From Parcubacteria group bacterium GW2011_GWD2_43_10 (lineage in GTDB: Bacteria > Patescibacteriota > Patescibacteriia > Veblenbacterales > UBA10138), in the NCBI GenBank assembly GCA_000995845.1, contig LCEZ01000025.1, positions 1-8,761 of the forward strand: 8,761 nt of DNA, written 5' to 3'. Within the stretch, counting starts at the first letter, position 1. Every line of letters begins with the position of its first letter. The notes beneath the pieces were generated by a model. The model worked only from the letters and a program-made list of their open reading frames with translations, did no database searches and was not told where the DNA came from. Position numbers and translations under genes: made by a program. Shown here piece after piece: positions 1-6,710 of the stretch.

Positions 1-95
1 ACAACAACCTTGAACACTGTGGTTTAAATGGAAAAACGCCAAATGAAATGCTAGAATTATTATCAATCAACAAACCGACAAATGTCTGTGGTTAA
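1..95 (+). CDS. Transposase C-terminal fragment (integrase-core type), 5' truncated by window edge
   Basis: The frame starting at base 3 is open from the window edge to a TAA at 93-95. It reads NNLEHCGLNGKTPNEMLELL and then a short tail ending NVCG. The pattern N-x(3)-H-x-GLNGKTP-x-E-x-L is the usual extreme C-terminus of DDE integrase-core (rve) transposases of the IS3/IS481 kind, just after the last catalytic helix. Only about 31 residues are visible, so the family and the integrity of the protein cannot be judged. The gene ends 20 bases from the convergent end of the TsaB-like gene, which puts the right end of an insertion sequence next to that operon's 3' end. I could not define a terminal inverted repeat because the other end lies outside the window. 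The identification rests on motif memory only. Confidence 0.6.
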   Translation, partial: NNLEHCGLNGKTPNEMLELLSINKPTNVCG

Positions 96-115
96 AACAC
101 TTTTTAAAAAACCAA

Positions 116-505
116 TTAACCAACGCCTGGGCCGCGGTAAACCGGCTGTAATATCTTTTGCCAACGCAAATGAGCTAGCTCGCGTTCCTGTTCAGTATTG
201 GGCCATGAAGATGTAGCCGCCACTTTAATTCCCCAAGCATAAGCTAAAGTATTAGCAACGGTGCAGACCAGGCGCGATTGGGAAAAACTGCCCCCTCCCT
301 GAACTACTATGATCCCCTTTAACTTCTGCGGGGGTTTGCCTATAAATTCAACCAAACTGGTTAATAATTTTTCAGTTCGGCTGCCGTTCTTTATTAAGCG
401 CTGGCTGATTATTTGCCCAGACTTATTTATTAAAGCAATAAACAAATCACGGCTAGAGACGCCGTCAATATATAAATATATTTGGCTGCTAGTTTTTCCG
501 GCCAC
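116..505 (-). CDS. tsaB: TsaB-like (YeaZ family) protein, short form
   Basis: This 129-residue protein resembles the N-terminal ASKHA-fold half of TsaB, the non-catalytic partner of TsaD in the t6A tRNA modification complex. IYLYIDGVSSRDLFIALI (residues 9-26) matches the TsaB opening strand. RTEKLLTSLVEFI (43-55) matches the R-x-S-E-x-L-L-P segment. GGGSFSQSRLVCTVANTLA (70-88) matches GPGSFTGLRVGLATAKGLA, followed by WGIKVAATSS. Typical TsaB is about 220-230 residues. Here the second domain is missing, yet the end QPVYRGPGVG resembles the usual TsaB terminus (PxYLRxP), suggesting internal shortening rather than simple truncation. The start is a GTG three bases after the corA stop with no clear Shine-Dalgarno, so translational coupling is likely. 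It is the last gene of the leftward operon. A TsaB-derived scaffold with another role is possible. Confidence 0.62.
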   Translation of the reverse strand: MAGKTSSQIYLYIDGVSSRDLFIALINKSGQIISQRLIKNGSRTEKLLTSLVEFIGKPPQKLKGIIVVQGGGSFSQSRLVCTVANTLAYAWGIKVAATSSWPNTEQERELAHLRWQKILQPVYRGPGVG

Positions 506-508
506 AAA

Positions 509-1489
509 TTATAACCAGCGACGACGCTTAAAATACCAGCCCATGGCTATAACAATTACTACCATTAACGATAATGCCCAGGGGTATCCCCAATGAAAAT
601 ATATTTCTGGTAAATAACGGAAATTCATGCCGTAAATTCCAGTTACAACCGTTAACGGCAAAATTATAACCGTCACAATCGTCAAGACTTTCATAATCTC
701 ATTCAACCTATTAGATACCACTGATAAATGAGCCTCCAGGGTTGATGACAAAACATCACGGAAGGAATCCAGCATTTCCGTGATGCGGAAAAGCCGATCG
801 TAGATATCTCTGAAGTAGACTGAAGCGCCCGCTGAAATTTGACTAAACTCATTACGCGATAACCGAGAGAAGATATCCCGTTGCGGTGTTAGTAAACGCC
901 TAAGAGTAGTAATTTTCTTCTTGGAGATTAAAAACTGATTAATCAATTTTGTACTCTCCATTTCGCCGCCGCGCCTGTTCCACTTAAAAACAGAATCTTC
1001 CATGGCATCAATGGCGTTGTCCAATTCATCCAACATCGGGAAATATTCATCCACATAACGGCTGGCTAAAACCTGAAAAAGCATGCTGGCAGATTCTATG
1101 CCCTGCATGGCTCCAGACAACAGGTGCTGCTGGGCAATTTCCAAAACGCGTGACGACTTTTGGTGCACAGTGACTAAATGTTTGCCAACAATAAAGAAAT
1201 CAACCTCAGTTGTTGGCTGATATTTATTGTCGGCTTCAAGGGTATGCAAAATTACAAACAGATAATTTGTAAACTGCTCTATTTTAGGATAATGAACTTC
1301 ATCAAAACAATCTTCAATGGACAAACGATGAAGCTTAAAAACATCAGCTAAGACTTTGGCCTCCTCTTTGGTCGGAGAAGTAAAATCAGTCCAGGTAATT
1401 TCTTTGCTCGCCAAAAACTTCTTAACGTCAGTACTATTAGGATTTTTGAAGGCGCGAGGCTTGGCGCCTAAGGTACATAAAGTAATCAT
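509..1489 (-). CDS. corA: CorA-family magnesium/divalent cation transporter
   Basis: The 326-residue length is typical of CorA. The N-terminal part (about 1-240) is the cytoplasmic alpha/beta and long-helix funnel region. Residues 268-286 form the first membrane helix, ending in the signature Y-GMN-F (GMN at 287-289), which forms the selectivity filter at the pore mouth. The loop RYLPEIYFHWGYPWAL corresponds to the usual MPEL-containing periplasmic loop, here YLPE. Residues 303-320 form the second membrane helix, and the protein ends in the basic cytoplasmic tail KRRRWL. CorA pentamers mediate Mg2+ (sometimes Co2+/Ni2+) influx across the inner membrane. The ATG lies four bases after the stop of the upstream HTH gene, without a Shine-Dalgarno, so it is probably translated by coupling. 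It is the middle gene of a three-gene operon. Confidence 0.93.
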   Translation of the reverse strand: MITLCTLGAKPRAFKNPNSTDVKKFLASKEITWTDFTSPTKEEAKVLADVFKLHRLSIEDCFDEVHYPKIEQFTNYLFVILHTLEADNKYQPTTEVDFFIVGKHLVTVHQKSSRVLEIAQQHLLSGAMQGIESASMLFQVLASRYVDEYFPMLDELDNAIDAMEDSVFKWNRRGGEMESTKLINQFLISKKKITTLRRLLTPQRDIFSRLSRNEFSQISAGASVYFRDIYDRLFRITEMLDSFRDVLSSTLEAHLSVVSNRLNEIMKVLTIVTVIILPLTVVTGIYGMNFRYLPEIYFHWGYPWALSLMVVIVIAMGWYFKRRRWL

Positions 1490-1493
1490 ACTA

Positions 1494-2057
1494 TTAAGGT
1501 TCGTTTAATTCATCTACCACTACCATTTGCGGACTATTGAGAATGCCTAGTAAAAACTTATCCCCCAAGCCCCGGCGTTCGTTATATTCACGCAAAGATA
1601 GCAGAGTATAATTAACTTCCTTGCCTACTTCCCGCTGGAAACGCTCAATCGCCCGCACTAGCACACTCCGATCAACCTTGCCTACTACCAGTATATCAGT
1701 TAAGGGCTGTTTGGCATTGGTAAATATGCCCGTTAAGGCCAAATACTTAACCTTGCCTGATTCTCTTATTTTCTTAATCAAATCCTGCTCCATTAACAGC
1801 TGAGATTTCAATATCACTGCCTTGAGCTCAGCTGCTAGAACAAAGCCAGTGTTCAGCTGATAATACTTTTTATCCTGCTCGGCTGTGGCTTCCACAATGC
1901 CTAAACTAGCTAAATTCGCCAATTCTCGCCTGACCGAATTAAGCTGCTCATCAACCTTGCGGCTGATTTCCCTGACATAAAATGGTGTGGTCGGATTAGT
2001 TAAAAACAACCGCAGTAATTTTACTCTTGTTCTGGAACCAAAGAGCTGTTCTAACAT
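1494..2057 (-). CDS. Winged-HTH protein with degenerate nucleotidyltransferase-like C-terminal domain
   Basis: Of the 187 residues, about 1-68 form an ArsR-like winged helix: LFGSRTRVKLLRLFL, then FYVREISRKV and LNSVRRELANLASLGIV as the recognition region, and KKYYQLNT as the wing. From about residue 92 the protein resembles the MNT/pol-beta nucleotidyltransferase fold seen in small HTH-NTase proteins (KVKYLALTGIF, then LTDILVVGKVD). The catalytic G-S motif is absent, with LTGIF in its place, and only one acidic residue (D121) of the D-x-D pair remains. It therefore probably does not transfer nucleotides. It is the first gene of the leftward operon and directly precedes corA, so it may regulate that operon. 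This is inference from position. The ATG at 2057 is preceded by an A/U-rich stretch without a Shine-Dalgarno. Confidence 0.75.
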   Translation of the reverse strand: MLEQLFGSRTRVKLLRLFLTNPTTPFYVREISRKVDEQLNSVRRELANLASLGIVEATAEQDKKYYQLNTGFVLAAELKAVILKSQLLMEQDLIKKIRESGKVKYLALTGIFTNAKQPLTDILVVGKVDRSVLVRAIERFQREVGKEVNYTLLSLREYNERRGLGDKFLLGILNSPQMVVVDELNEP

Positions 2058-2121
2058 GTTTTTTGAAAAAGGCTATTGTCAAAGCTCCCGCCAATAATTT
2101 AATCTGAAACAAGGCGTGAGG

Positions 2122-2171
2122 TGTTAGTTCATAATCAGCTATAGTATACTTAACTATATAAAGAAGGTAAA
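2122..2171. promoter_or_regulatory. Divergent promoter region between the HTH-corA operon and the membrane propeller gene
   Basis: On the minus strand TTTACC (2166-2171), a 17-base spacer and TATACT (2143-2148) could drive the HTH-corA-tsaB operon with a leader of about 80 bases. On the plus strand TATACT (2145-2150) could be the -10 for the gene starting at 2177, but its -35 is poor. The two -10 elements overlap almost completely, so transcription in the two directions may be mutually exclusive. A Shine-Dalgarno AGAAGG (2162-2167) precedes the plus-strand ATG. Calls are from consensus matching only. Confidence 0.4.
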
Positions 2172-2176
2172 GCACC

Positions 2177-4276
2177 ATGACCACTAATAAATTTCCTGTA
2201 ACCACTAAAGTAGCGACCCTAGCCTTGCCCACAAGAGAAGCACATGTGGCGGCCACAGTTTGGCCCGGGCCTCGGGGTATGCTGCTTTTTTTAGCTGAAC
2301 TGAATTTAGCGCCGCAGACCAGGCAGGAATTCCTGCAAAAAATAAATGGGGAAATTGAACGAGTTTGGCAGGAAGTTAAATTAATGCCCCAGTCAGCCGA
2401 TGAAATTTTGGAAACTATTATTGTACCGATTAATAATCAGTTAGCCAGCAGCGAAAGGTTGTTGGGCAATCCCCTCTCGCCCCGCTACCAAATGCTCTTA
2501 GCTTATTTGTCGGGACAAAAAATTGCTTTGGCTGAATTGGGTTTAATTGATGCTTTTGTTATCAGCCCAAATAAACTTAACAATGTACTGGTTGCCAGCA
2601 GCCAGCACCGCGGCCGCAAACAAAGCGGGACTTTTGACAATTTAATATCCGGCGAGTTAATACCTGGGGAAAATTTGCTCTTGGCCACACCAGCTTTAAC
2701 TGATTATTTTTCCTGGGATCGCCTCCGGCAGTTGATATCAGACCGGGCTCCAGGACAGGCTTTACGCGAAATTGAAAGATACATGCTGCAATTAAAAAAC
2801 CACCCGCCCTTGGGGTTAATATGTTTAAAGATGTCATTGGCTAGCGACATTGAAAGTACTGATTCATCAATTAGCCATCTCCTGAATACCCAGGCTCAAA
2901 CTGATTCATTGCTGCAACCTAAGTTAATCTCCTACCTGAAAAGCAAATTTACCCGAGGTAAGGCTACAGCTAATAAATTTACCACCACTGAAAGCACCGG
3001 GCTGACTAAACCAATAACTAGTACGAAAGAAAAGCCAGCTGGGGGCTTAACCCTAATTTTTGGTAAGATCAGCCGCGGTTTTAAGCGCTTGGCCTGGCTC
3101 GGTAGCCGAGAAAGCGCCAAGGTGACAATCGCCTGGTGGCTGGAGGCTAAAATTATCCAATGGCGCCGGTTAGCCAAGTCTAAACGCGCAATCTTGCTGC
3201 TGGGCTTAGTTATATTGCTGGCTTTCTCACAAAGTATTGTAAATCTTGGCCGGAATCGTATTAAATCAGTGGATAGTGAATATTATAATCAATTAGTTAC
3301 TGAGATTACTGAAAAACAAGCCGAAATTGAAGGCGTCTTAATTTATGGCGATCATGACAAAGCTTTAATACTATTTAACGAGGCTAAAGCGAAACTGGAA
3401 CAACTACCCCATAATACCTCCTCTCGCCAAGAACAGTGGCAGGCTTTGCAGGCAAATCTAAGTCTGCTGGCTCGCCGGCTGCAGTACTTAAACGAAGTAA
3501 CTAATCCTGAGGCGTGGAGTCAATTGCCAGCGCCTACTAACAATCAATCTTGGGGTCAACTAGCAGCTTTGGGCAATCAGATAATTGTCATTGGCTCAAA
3601 AGACAAACTACTAACTTTGTCAGCGGATGGCAAGGTAAAGGATACTATTTCACTGCCAGGTGAACTTAGTAACACCACCAAAACTATACCCCTACAAAAT
3701 GATTTACTATTAATTAACCAAGATAATAAAACCGGACTTTATACTGCTAGTACTAATAAAATAAGCGTGCTGACACAAAATCTGGAACTACAAGACGGCG
3801 GTTGGTATCAAGGTGGCATTTATTACTTAAGCCAAACCAGCCGTACAATTTGGCGCGCCGGGCTTCAGGGCACTACCCTAGCCTCACCAACCCGCTGGTT
3901 GCGCTCGTCCCAGGGTGAATTGCCTAATGCCATAAGCTTAATTGTAGATGGTTCCATTTATGTTGCTACTGCAACTGGTGTAGAAAAATATAATCGTGGC
4001 CTTAAGCAAGATTTCAACATCGCGCCAGTTAATCCGCCATTAAATGCCATTACAAAAATATATACAGCAAGCGACACTGATTATCTCTACTTATGGGAAA
4101 AAAATAATAAGCGCTTGGTAGTTTATGACAAAACTGGCAAACTTATTATTCAAATTACCTTGCCAACCTTAGAATCTACTACCGCCGTGGCGATTGATGG
4201 GGTTAATAAGCTTTTATATGTGCTCTCGGGCAACACTATTTACCGGGTGCCAATTCTTGCTCCAGTCACCAGATAA
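2177..4276 (+). CDS. Inner-membrane protein: PP2C-like pseudo-phosphatase domain, one TM helix, C-terminal beta-propeller
   Basis: This is a 699-residue protein with three parts. Residues about 1-220 resemble a PPM/PP2C fold. PGENLLLATPALTDYFSW (163-180) followed by RAPGQALREIERYML matches the family's GDxLLLCTDGLTD stretch and the helix after it. The metal-binding D-G is replaced by P-A, the N-terminal DGHGG motif is absent, and the closing DNxT motif is PLGLICL, so catalysis is unlikely. Residues about 230-335 are a low-complexity basic linker. Residues 337-356 (AILLLGLVILLAFSQSIVNL) are the only membrane helix, flanked by KSKR on the inside. A charged helical or coiled-coil stretch follows (about 365-440). 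Residues about 450-695 contain about six repeated beta-rich blades (for example IIVIGSKDKLLTLSADGK and LVVYDKTGKLIIQITLP), consistent with an NHL/WD-type propeller outside the membrane. The start has a Shine-Dalgarno AGAAGG. I do not recognise a named function; a signalling or scaffolding role is inference. Confidence 0.7.
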   Translation: MTTNKFPVTTKVATLALPTREAHVAATVWPGPRGMLLFLAELNLAPQTRQEFLQKINGEIERVWQEVKLMPQSADEILETIIVPINNQLASSERLLGNPLSPRYQMLLAYLSGQKIALAELGLIDAFVISPNKLNNVLVASSQHRGRKQSGTFDNLISGELIPGENLLLATPALTDYFSWDRLRQLISDRAPGQALREIERYMLQLKNHPPLGLICLKMSLASDIESTDSSISHLLNTQAQTDSLLQPKLISYLKSKFTRGKATANKFTTTESTGLTKPITSTKEKPAGGLTLIFGKISRGFKRLAWLGSRESAKVTIAWWLEAKIIQWRRLAKSKRAILLLGLVILLAFSQSIVNLGRNRIKSVDSEYYNQLVTEITEKQAEIEGVLIYGDHDKALILFNEAKAKLEQLPHNTSSRQEQWQALQANLSLLARRLQYLNEVTNPEAWSQLPAPTNNQSWGQLAALGNQIIVIGSKDKLLTLSADGKVKDTISLPGELSNTTKTIPLQNDLLLINQDNKTGLYTASTNKISVLTQNLELQDGGWYQGGIYYLSQTSRTIWRAGLQGTTLASPTRWLRSSQGELPNAISLIVDGSIYVATATGVEKYNRGLKQDFNIAPVNPPLNAITKIYTASDTDYLYLWEKNNKRLVVYDKTGKLIIQITLPTLESTTAVAIDGVNKLLYVLSGNTIYRVPILAPVTR

Positions 4277-4292
4277 TCTTACAAATGAAACT

Positions 4293-4316
4293 CCACGGTT
4301 TTACAGCCGTGGTTTT
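4293..4316 (+). terminator. Rho-independent terminator after the propeller gene
   Basis: CCACGG (4293-4298) pairs with CCGTGG (4307-4312) around an 8-base loop, followed directly by TTTT. It lies 16 bases past the TAA of the plus-strand gene. The stem is short, so it may act together with the stronger hairpin at 4339-4367. Confidence 0.6.
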
Positions 4317-4338
4317 AGTTAAGGTATTGAAGGCATAT

Positions 4339-4367
4339 AAAAACATCCGCCGCGGGCGGATGTTTTT
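4339..4367. terminator. Bidirectional terminator between convergent propeller gene and rplL
   Basis: A perfect 13-bp inverted repeat (AAAAACATCCGCC / GGCGGATGTTTTT) surrounds a 3-base loop. It has a GC-rich stem with A-tract and T-tract on either side, so it works in both directions. It lies 8 bases past the rplL stop on the minus strand. Confidence 0.9.
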
Positions 4368-4375
4368 ATTAACAT

Positions 4376-4783
4376 TTACTTCAATGTTACCTTGGCGCCG
4401 GCTTCTTCCAGTTTTTTCTTAATAGTTTCAGACTCTTCCTTGGTGGCTCCTTCTTTCACCATTTTAGGAGCACCGTCAACCATGTCCTTAGCTTCTTTAA
4501 GCCCAAGGGTGGTGACTTCGCGTAAAGCCTTAATAACATTTATCTTGGTGGCACCGGAATCAGTCAGCTCAATATTAAATGTACTCTTCTCTTCCTCAGC
4601 GGCGGCACTAGCTGCTGGGGCACCAGCGGCGGCCATCATTACTGGCGCGGCGGCGGAAACGCCGAACTTTTCCTCCAAGACTTTGACTAACTCAGCCAGG
4701 TCAATGACGGAAAGTTTCTCAATCTCGCTAACGAGCTTTTGAAACTTTTCCGGAACTTCAACTATCTTTTTTTCATCAGACAT
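4376..4783 (-). CDS. rplL: 50S ribosomal protein L7/L12
   Basis: The 135 residues show the full L7/L12 architecture. An N-terminal dimerisation and L10-binding helical domain (about 7-42, EKLSVIDLAELVKVLEEKFGV) is followed by an Ala/Pro-rich flexible hinge (about 43-64). The C-terminal factor-binding domain follows (about 65-135) with the conserved INVIKALREVTTLGLKEAKDMVDGAP and the terminal EEAGAKVTLK. L7/L12 dimers form the ribosomal stalk with L10 and recruit and activate translation GTPases. The gene is second in the rplJ-rplL operon. The 51-base spacer before the ATG is almost pure A/T with no Shine-Dalgarno, which is unusual for a highly expressed gene. A hairpin at 4339-4367 ends the operon. 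Confidence 0.98.
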   Translation of the reverse strand: MSDEKKIVEVPEKFQKLVSEIEKLSVIDLAELVKVLEEKFGVSAAAPVMMAAAGAPAASAAAEEEKSTFNIELTDSGATKINVIKALREVTTLGLKEAKDMVDGAPKMVKEGATKEESETIKKKLEEAGAKVTLK

Positions 4784-4834
4784 AGTATAAATAAATTAAA
4801 ATTTAAAAATTAAATATTAAAAATAGTAATAATT

Positions 4835-5365
4835 TTACATTTTGCTCTTTGCATTTTGCATGGCAGTTAACACCTGAATTAAGCCGCGCAAATTGCCTTG
4901 CAGTACATTAACTAAGCCTGTTAAAGGTGCGGTTAATGAACCAACAACCTGCCCGAGTAATTCCTGCTTGCCTGGCAGCTGCGCCAAAGCTTTCACCTTC
5001 GCCTCATCTACATAATTATGCCCCAAGATTCCGCCTAAAACCTTTAACTTATCAAACTTTTTAGTAAAACCAACAATTGTTTTAGCAGGGGTCACCTCAT
5101 CATCAGGGCTGACCGCCACACTAATACTGCCAGCGAGCTTATCCACTGACACTTCTTTAAAGCCAGCATCAGTTAAACCGCGCTTTAGTAATGTTCTTTT
5201 AACCACTTCATAATAAATACCGGCTTTTCTAAGTTCTCGGCGCATCTCTTGTAACTCTTTAACCAGCAATCCGGTAAAATCAGCAAACACAATCCCCTTT
5301 CCCTGACGCAGATTATCTGTTAGGCGGGCGACCGAACTTTCTTTAACCGCACGTGTTTTTGCCAT
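4835..5365 (-). CDS. rplJ: 50S ribosomal protein L10
   Basis: The protein is 176 residues from the ATG at 5365 (MAKTRAVKESSVARL), the normal L10 beginning. L10 anchors L7/L12 dimers to 23S rRNA at the stalk base. The rRNA-binding N-terminal domain includes KGIVFADFTGLLVKELQEMRRELRKAG and YYEVVKRTLLKRGL. The C-terminal helix carrying the L7/L12 sites is at the end (TGLVNVLQGNLRGLIQVLTAMQ). The frame is open upstream to a possible start at 5434, but that would put 23 extra residues inside the structured L10 leader and outside the family pattern, so I reject it. The AT-rich sequence before the ATG lacks a Shine-Dalgarno. Expression is probably autoregulated through the leader at 5381-5508. rplL follows 51 bases downstream. 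Confidence 0.97.
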   Translation of the reverse strand: MAKTRAVKESSVARLTDNLRQGKGIVFADFTGLLVKELQEMRRELRKAGIYYEVVKRTLLKRGLTDAGFKEVSVDKLAGSISVAVSPDDEVTPAKTIVGFTKKFDKLKVLGGILGHNYVDEAKVKALAQLPGKQELLGQVVGSLTAPLTGLVNVLQGNLRGLIQVLTAMQNAKSKM

Positions 5366-5380
5366 ATATATATTTAAATT

Positions 5381-5406
5381 AAAAAATCTGTGGATATAAA
5401 CCACAG
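5381..5406 (-). terminator. Putative attenuator hairpin at the end of the L10 leader
   Basis: CTGTGG (5401-5406), a 7-base AT loop and CCACAG (5388-5393) are followed by A and six Ts (5381-5386), giving an intrinsic-terminator-like shape before rplJ. Its 5' arm is also the 3' arm of the leader's closing stem, so the two structures exclude each other. The 6-bp stem is weak, and function is inferred. Confidence 0.5.
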
Positions 5407-5508
5407 ACGATGCACTTGCCAATAAAGCTGGCATTTTTGCCTCGGCAGGCCCCCAATTTGGGCTTAATCCGCCTGGGGCGGAACCTACTGTCTGTGGCCA
5501 TTAAATTG
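5381..5508 (-). promoter_or_regulatory. Ribosomal protein L10 leader RNA
   Basis: The 5' untranslated RNA of rplJ folds into a closed structure. CCACAGAC (5490-5497 on the plus coordinates) pairs with GTCTGTGG (5401-5408). Inside are hairpins CCGCC-CCA-GGCGG (5469-5481) and TGCCA/TGGCA (5417-5433), and the segment GCCTGCCGAGGC that is typical of L10 leaders. This matches my memory of the L10 leader class, in which the L10-L7/L12 complex binds its own mRNA and represses the operon when not engaged on ribosomes. It lies exactly between a good promoter and the rplJ ATG. A covariance-model search would settle the assignment. Confidence 0.85.
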
Positions 5509-5515
5509 TGAAAAT

Positions 5516-5544
5516 ATGATAACATGGACGGGAAAAAGCGTCAA
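5516..5544 (-). promoter_or_regulatory. rplJ-rplL promoter
   Basis: TTGACG (5539-5544) and TATCAT (5516-5521), read on the minus strand, are separated by exactly 17 bases. Each matches the sigma-70-type consensus at five of six positions. Predicted transcription would begin near 5508, at the foot of the L10 leader. Confidence 0.75.
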
Positions 5545-5548
5545 GAAT

Positions 5549-5581
5549 AAACCCCTCAAAGACTGGGTCTTTAAGGGGTTT
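5549..5581. terminator. Strong terminator after the lytic transglycosylase gene
   Basis: Two 15-base arms, pairing throughout except for one G-U, flank a 3-base loop (AAACCCC...GGGGTTT at the ends). It starts 26 bases beyond the stop of the transglycosylase gene on the minus strand and just upstream of the rplJ -35 element, so it insulates the ribosomal promoter. Confidence 0.85.
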
Positions 5582-5607
5582 TAGAATAATTTCAATTAAT
5601 TAATTTA

Positions 5608-6633
5608 TTACATAGGACTAGCCTGGTAAGGTATAAAAGGAATCAAATGAAAATTTAGTTCCTTCAAATTATCATGGGCTATAATGATCGGCTTGTTTAC
5701 TGGGTACTTACCGGGAGATAATACCGGATTTAGATGAGGATTAAGCAGTTTAAAAGTATCATAGTCTAGGTTATTATCCTGACAAAGATTTACGAGCTTG
5801 GTTGGTTTTTTAATTACCATGTATTCTTCCCGTGATTTGGGTAAAGGATCCATTTGTTTTAACCATGATCTAAGATCCATAATATCACGGTTAAAAATAT
5901 AGCTCAGGGCTATAATGCGAAATACATAATAATATGTTTCCTTTGGCACCGCCAGATCAACAAAGTCCGACACTCCTTGCTGTTTAAGTTTTGCTTTAAC
6001 AGCATTCTCACCGTGATTATATGAAGCTAAGGCTAAGGGCCAATCATCAAAATAGGAATAAAGTATTTTTAAATACTTACACGCCGCTTTAACTGATTTG
6101 ATTGGATTTTTCCTTTCATCATATAAACTATTAACTGCCAGATAAAAATCCCTCGCAGTGGATATAATAAATTGTGGTAATCCGGCAGCCTTAGCCCAGG
6201 ATACTATAACTGGATCAAGCCCGCTTTCTTGAACAAATAAATATTCCAGATCTGTAGGCAAACCCTCGGCTAATAAAGCCGATTCAATCATGGGCTGATA
6301 CCTGCCAAGTTTTTGGTATTTATCATAAAGCCAGCCATCAAGATTACGAAAATGAAAAACTGCTTCTTGCAAACGTTCTCTAAATACCCGATCAGCTAAT
6401 GGATAAGCTACCTTACAGAAAATCACAGTATCATTGGCGTGTAACTGCCAAGGTTTTGAATCAACCCGGCGGGCCAGGCTATCTTGTGACTTTTTCTGGT
6501 TATCTTGTGATAACTCTAAGCGAGCAAAGCGCTCATCATATTTATTTTCCAAGGAAGCATTAATAATTAATGCCAAGGCAAGCATGCCTAAAACTACAAC
6601 TACAGCAAAGGCTGCTAATCTTGTAAAGATCAT
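5608..6633 (-). CDS. Membrane-anchored lytic transglycosylase, MltD-like
   Basis: The 341-residue protein has an N-terminal membrane anchor (residues 6-26, LAAFAVVVVLGMLALALII), a short charged helical stretch (30-56) and then an SLT-type goose-lysozyme-like domain. The domain begins at YQPMIESALLAEGLPTDLEYL. The catalytic glutamate is E136 in the VQESGLDP motif. The next motif is AKAAGLPQFIISTARDF, where most relatives have GLWQFMP or GLMQ. ASYNHGENAV (203-212) matches the YN-x-G motif, and PKETYYYVFRIIA is typical of MltD proteins. The C-terminus (about 263-320, including LLNPHLNPVLSPGKYPV) resembles the degenerate LysM-like tail of MltD relatives. The enzyme would cut the glycan chain of peptidoglycan with 1,6-anhydro product formation at the outer face of the membrane. 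A Shine-Dalgarno AGAGGT precedes the ATG. The catalytic glutamate is intact, so activity is likely. Confidence 0.88.
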   Translation of the reverse strand: MIFTRLAAFAVVVVLGMLALALIINASLENKYDERFARLELSQDNQKKSQDSLARRVDSKPWQLHANDTVIFCKVAYPLADRVFRERLQEAVFHFRNLDGWLYDKYQKLGRYQPMIESALLAEGLPTDLEYLFVQESGLDPVIVSWAKAAGLPQFIISTARDFYLAVNSLYDERKNPIKSVKAACKYLKILYSYFDDWPLALASYNHGENAVKAKLKQQGVSDFVDLAVPKETYYYVFRIIALSYIFNRDIMDLRSWLKQMDPLPKSREEYMVIKKPTKLVNLCQDNNLDYDTFKLLNPHLNPVLSPGKYPVNKPIIIAHDNLKELNFHLIPFIPYQASPM

Positions 6634-6710
6634 CTTATTACCTCTAAATTGTTAATAATACGTTTTTTAATTGCCTACATCCTACCGTGCCCACCAGAAT
6701 TTGCAAGCAC

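Noticed and set aside
2077..2082. Minus-strand TTGACA as the -35 of the HTH operon
   Set aside because: It is a perfect hexamer, but 17 bases downstream the -10 would fall on the start codon with no consensus match, so the site near 2143-2171 is preferred.
1996..2256. Minus-strand open frame covering the divergent promoter region
   Set aside because: It overlaps the start of the HTH gene and the start of the propeller gene in other frames, and shows no recognisable motif.
4392..4742. Open frame on the plus strand, 116 codons
   Set aside because: It is entirely antisense to rplL and Ala/Ser-rich as expected from reading the opposite strand of that gene. It has no independent support.
5366..5434. 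An N-terminal extension of L10 starting at 5434
   Set aside because: The added 23 residues come from translating the structured L10 leader and do not resemble L10. The family start MAKTRAVKES lies at 5365.
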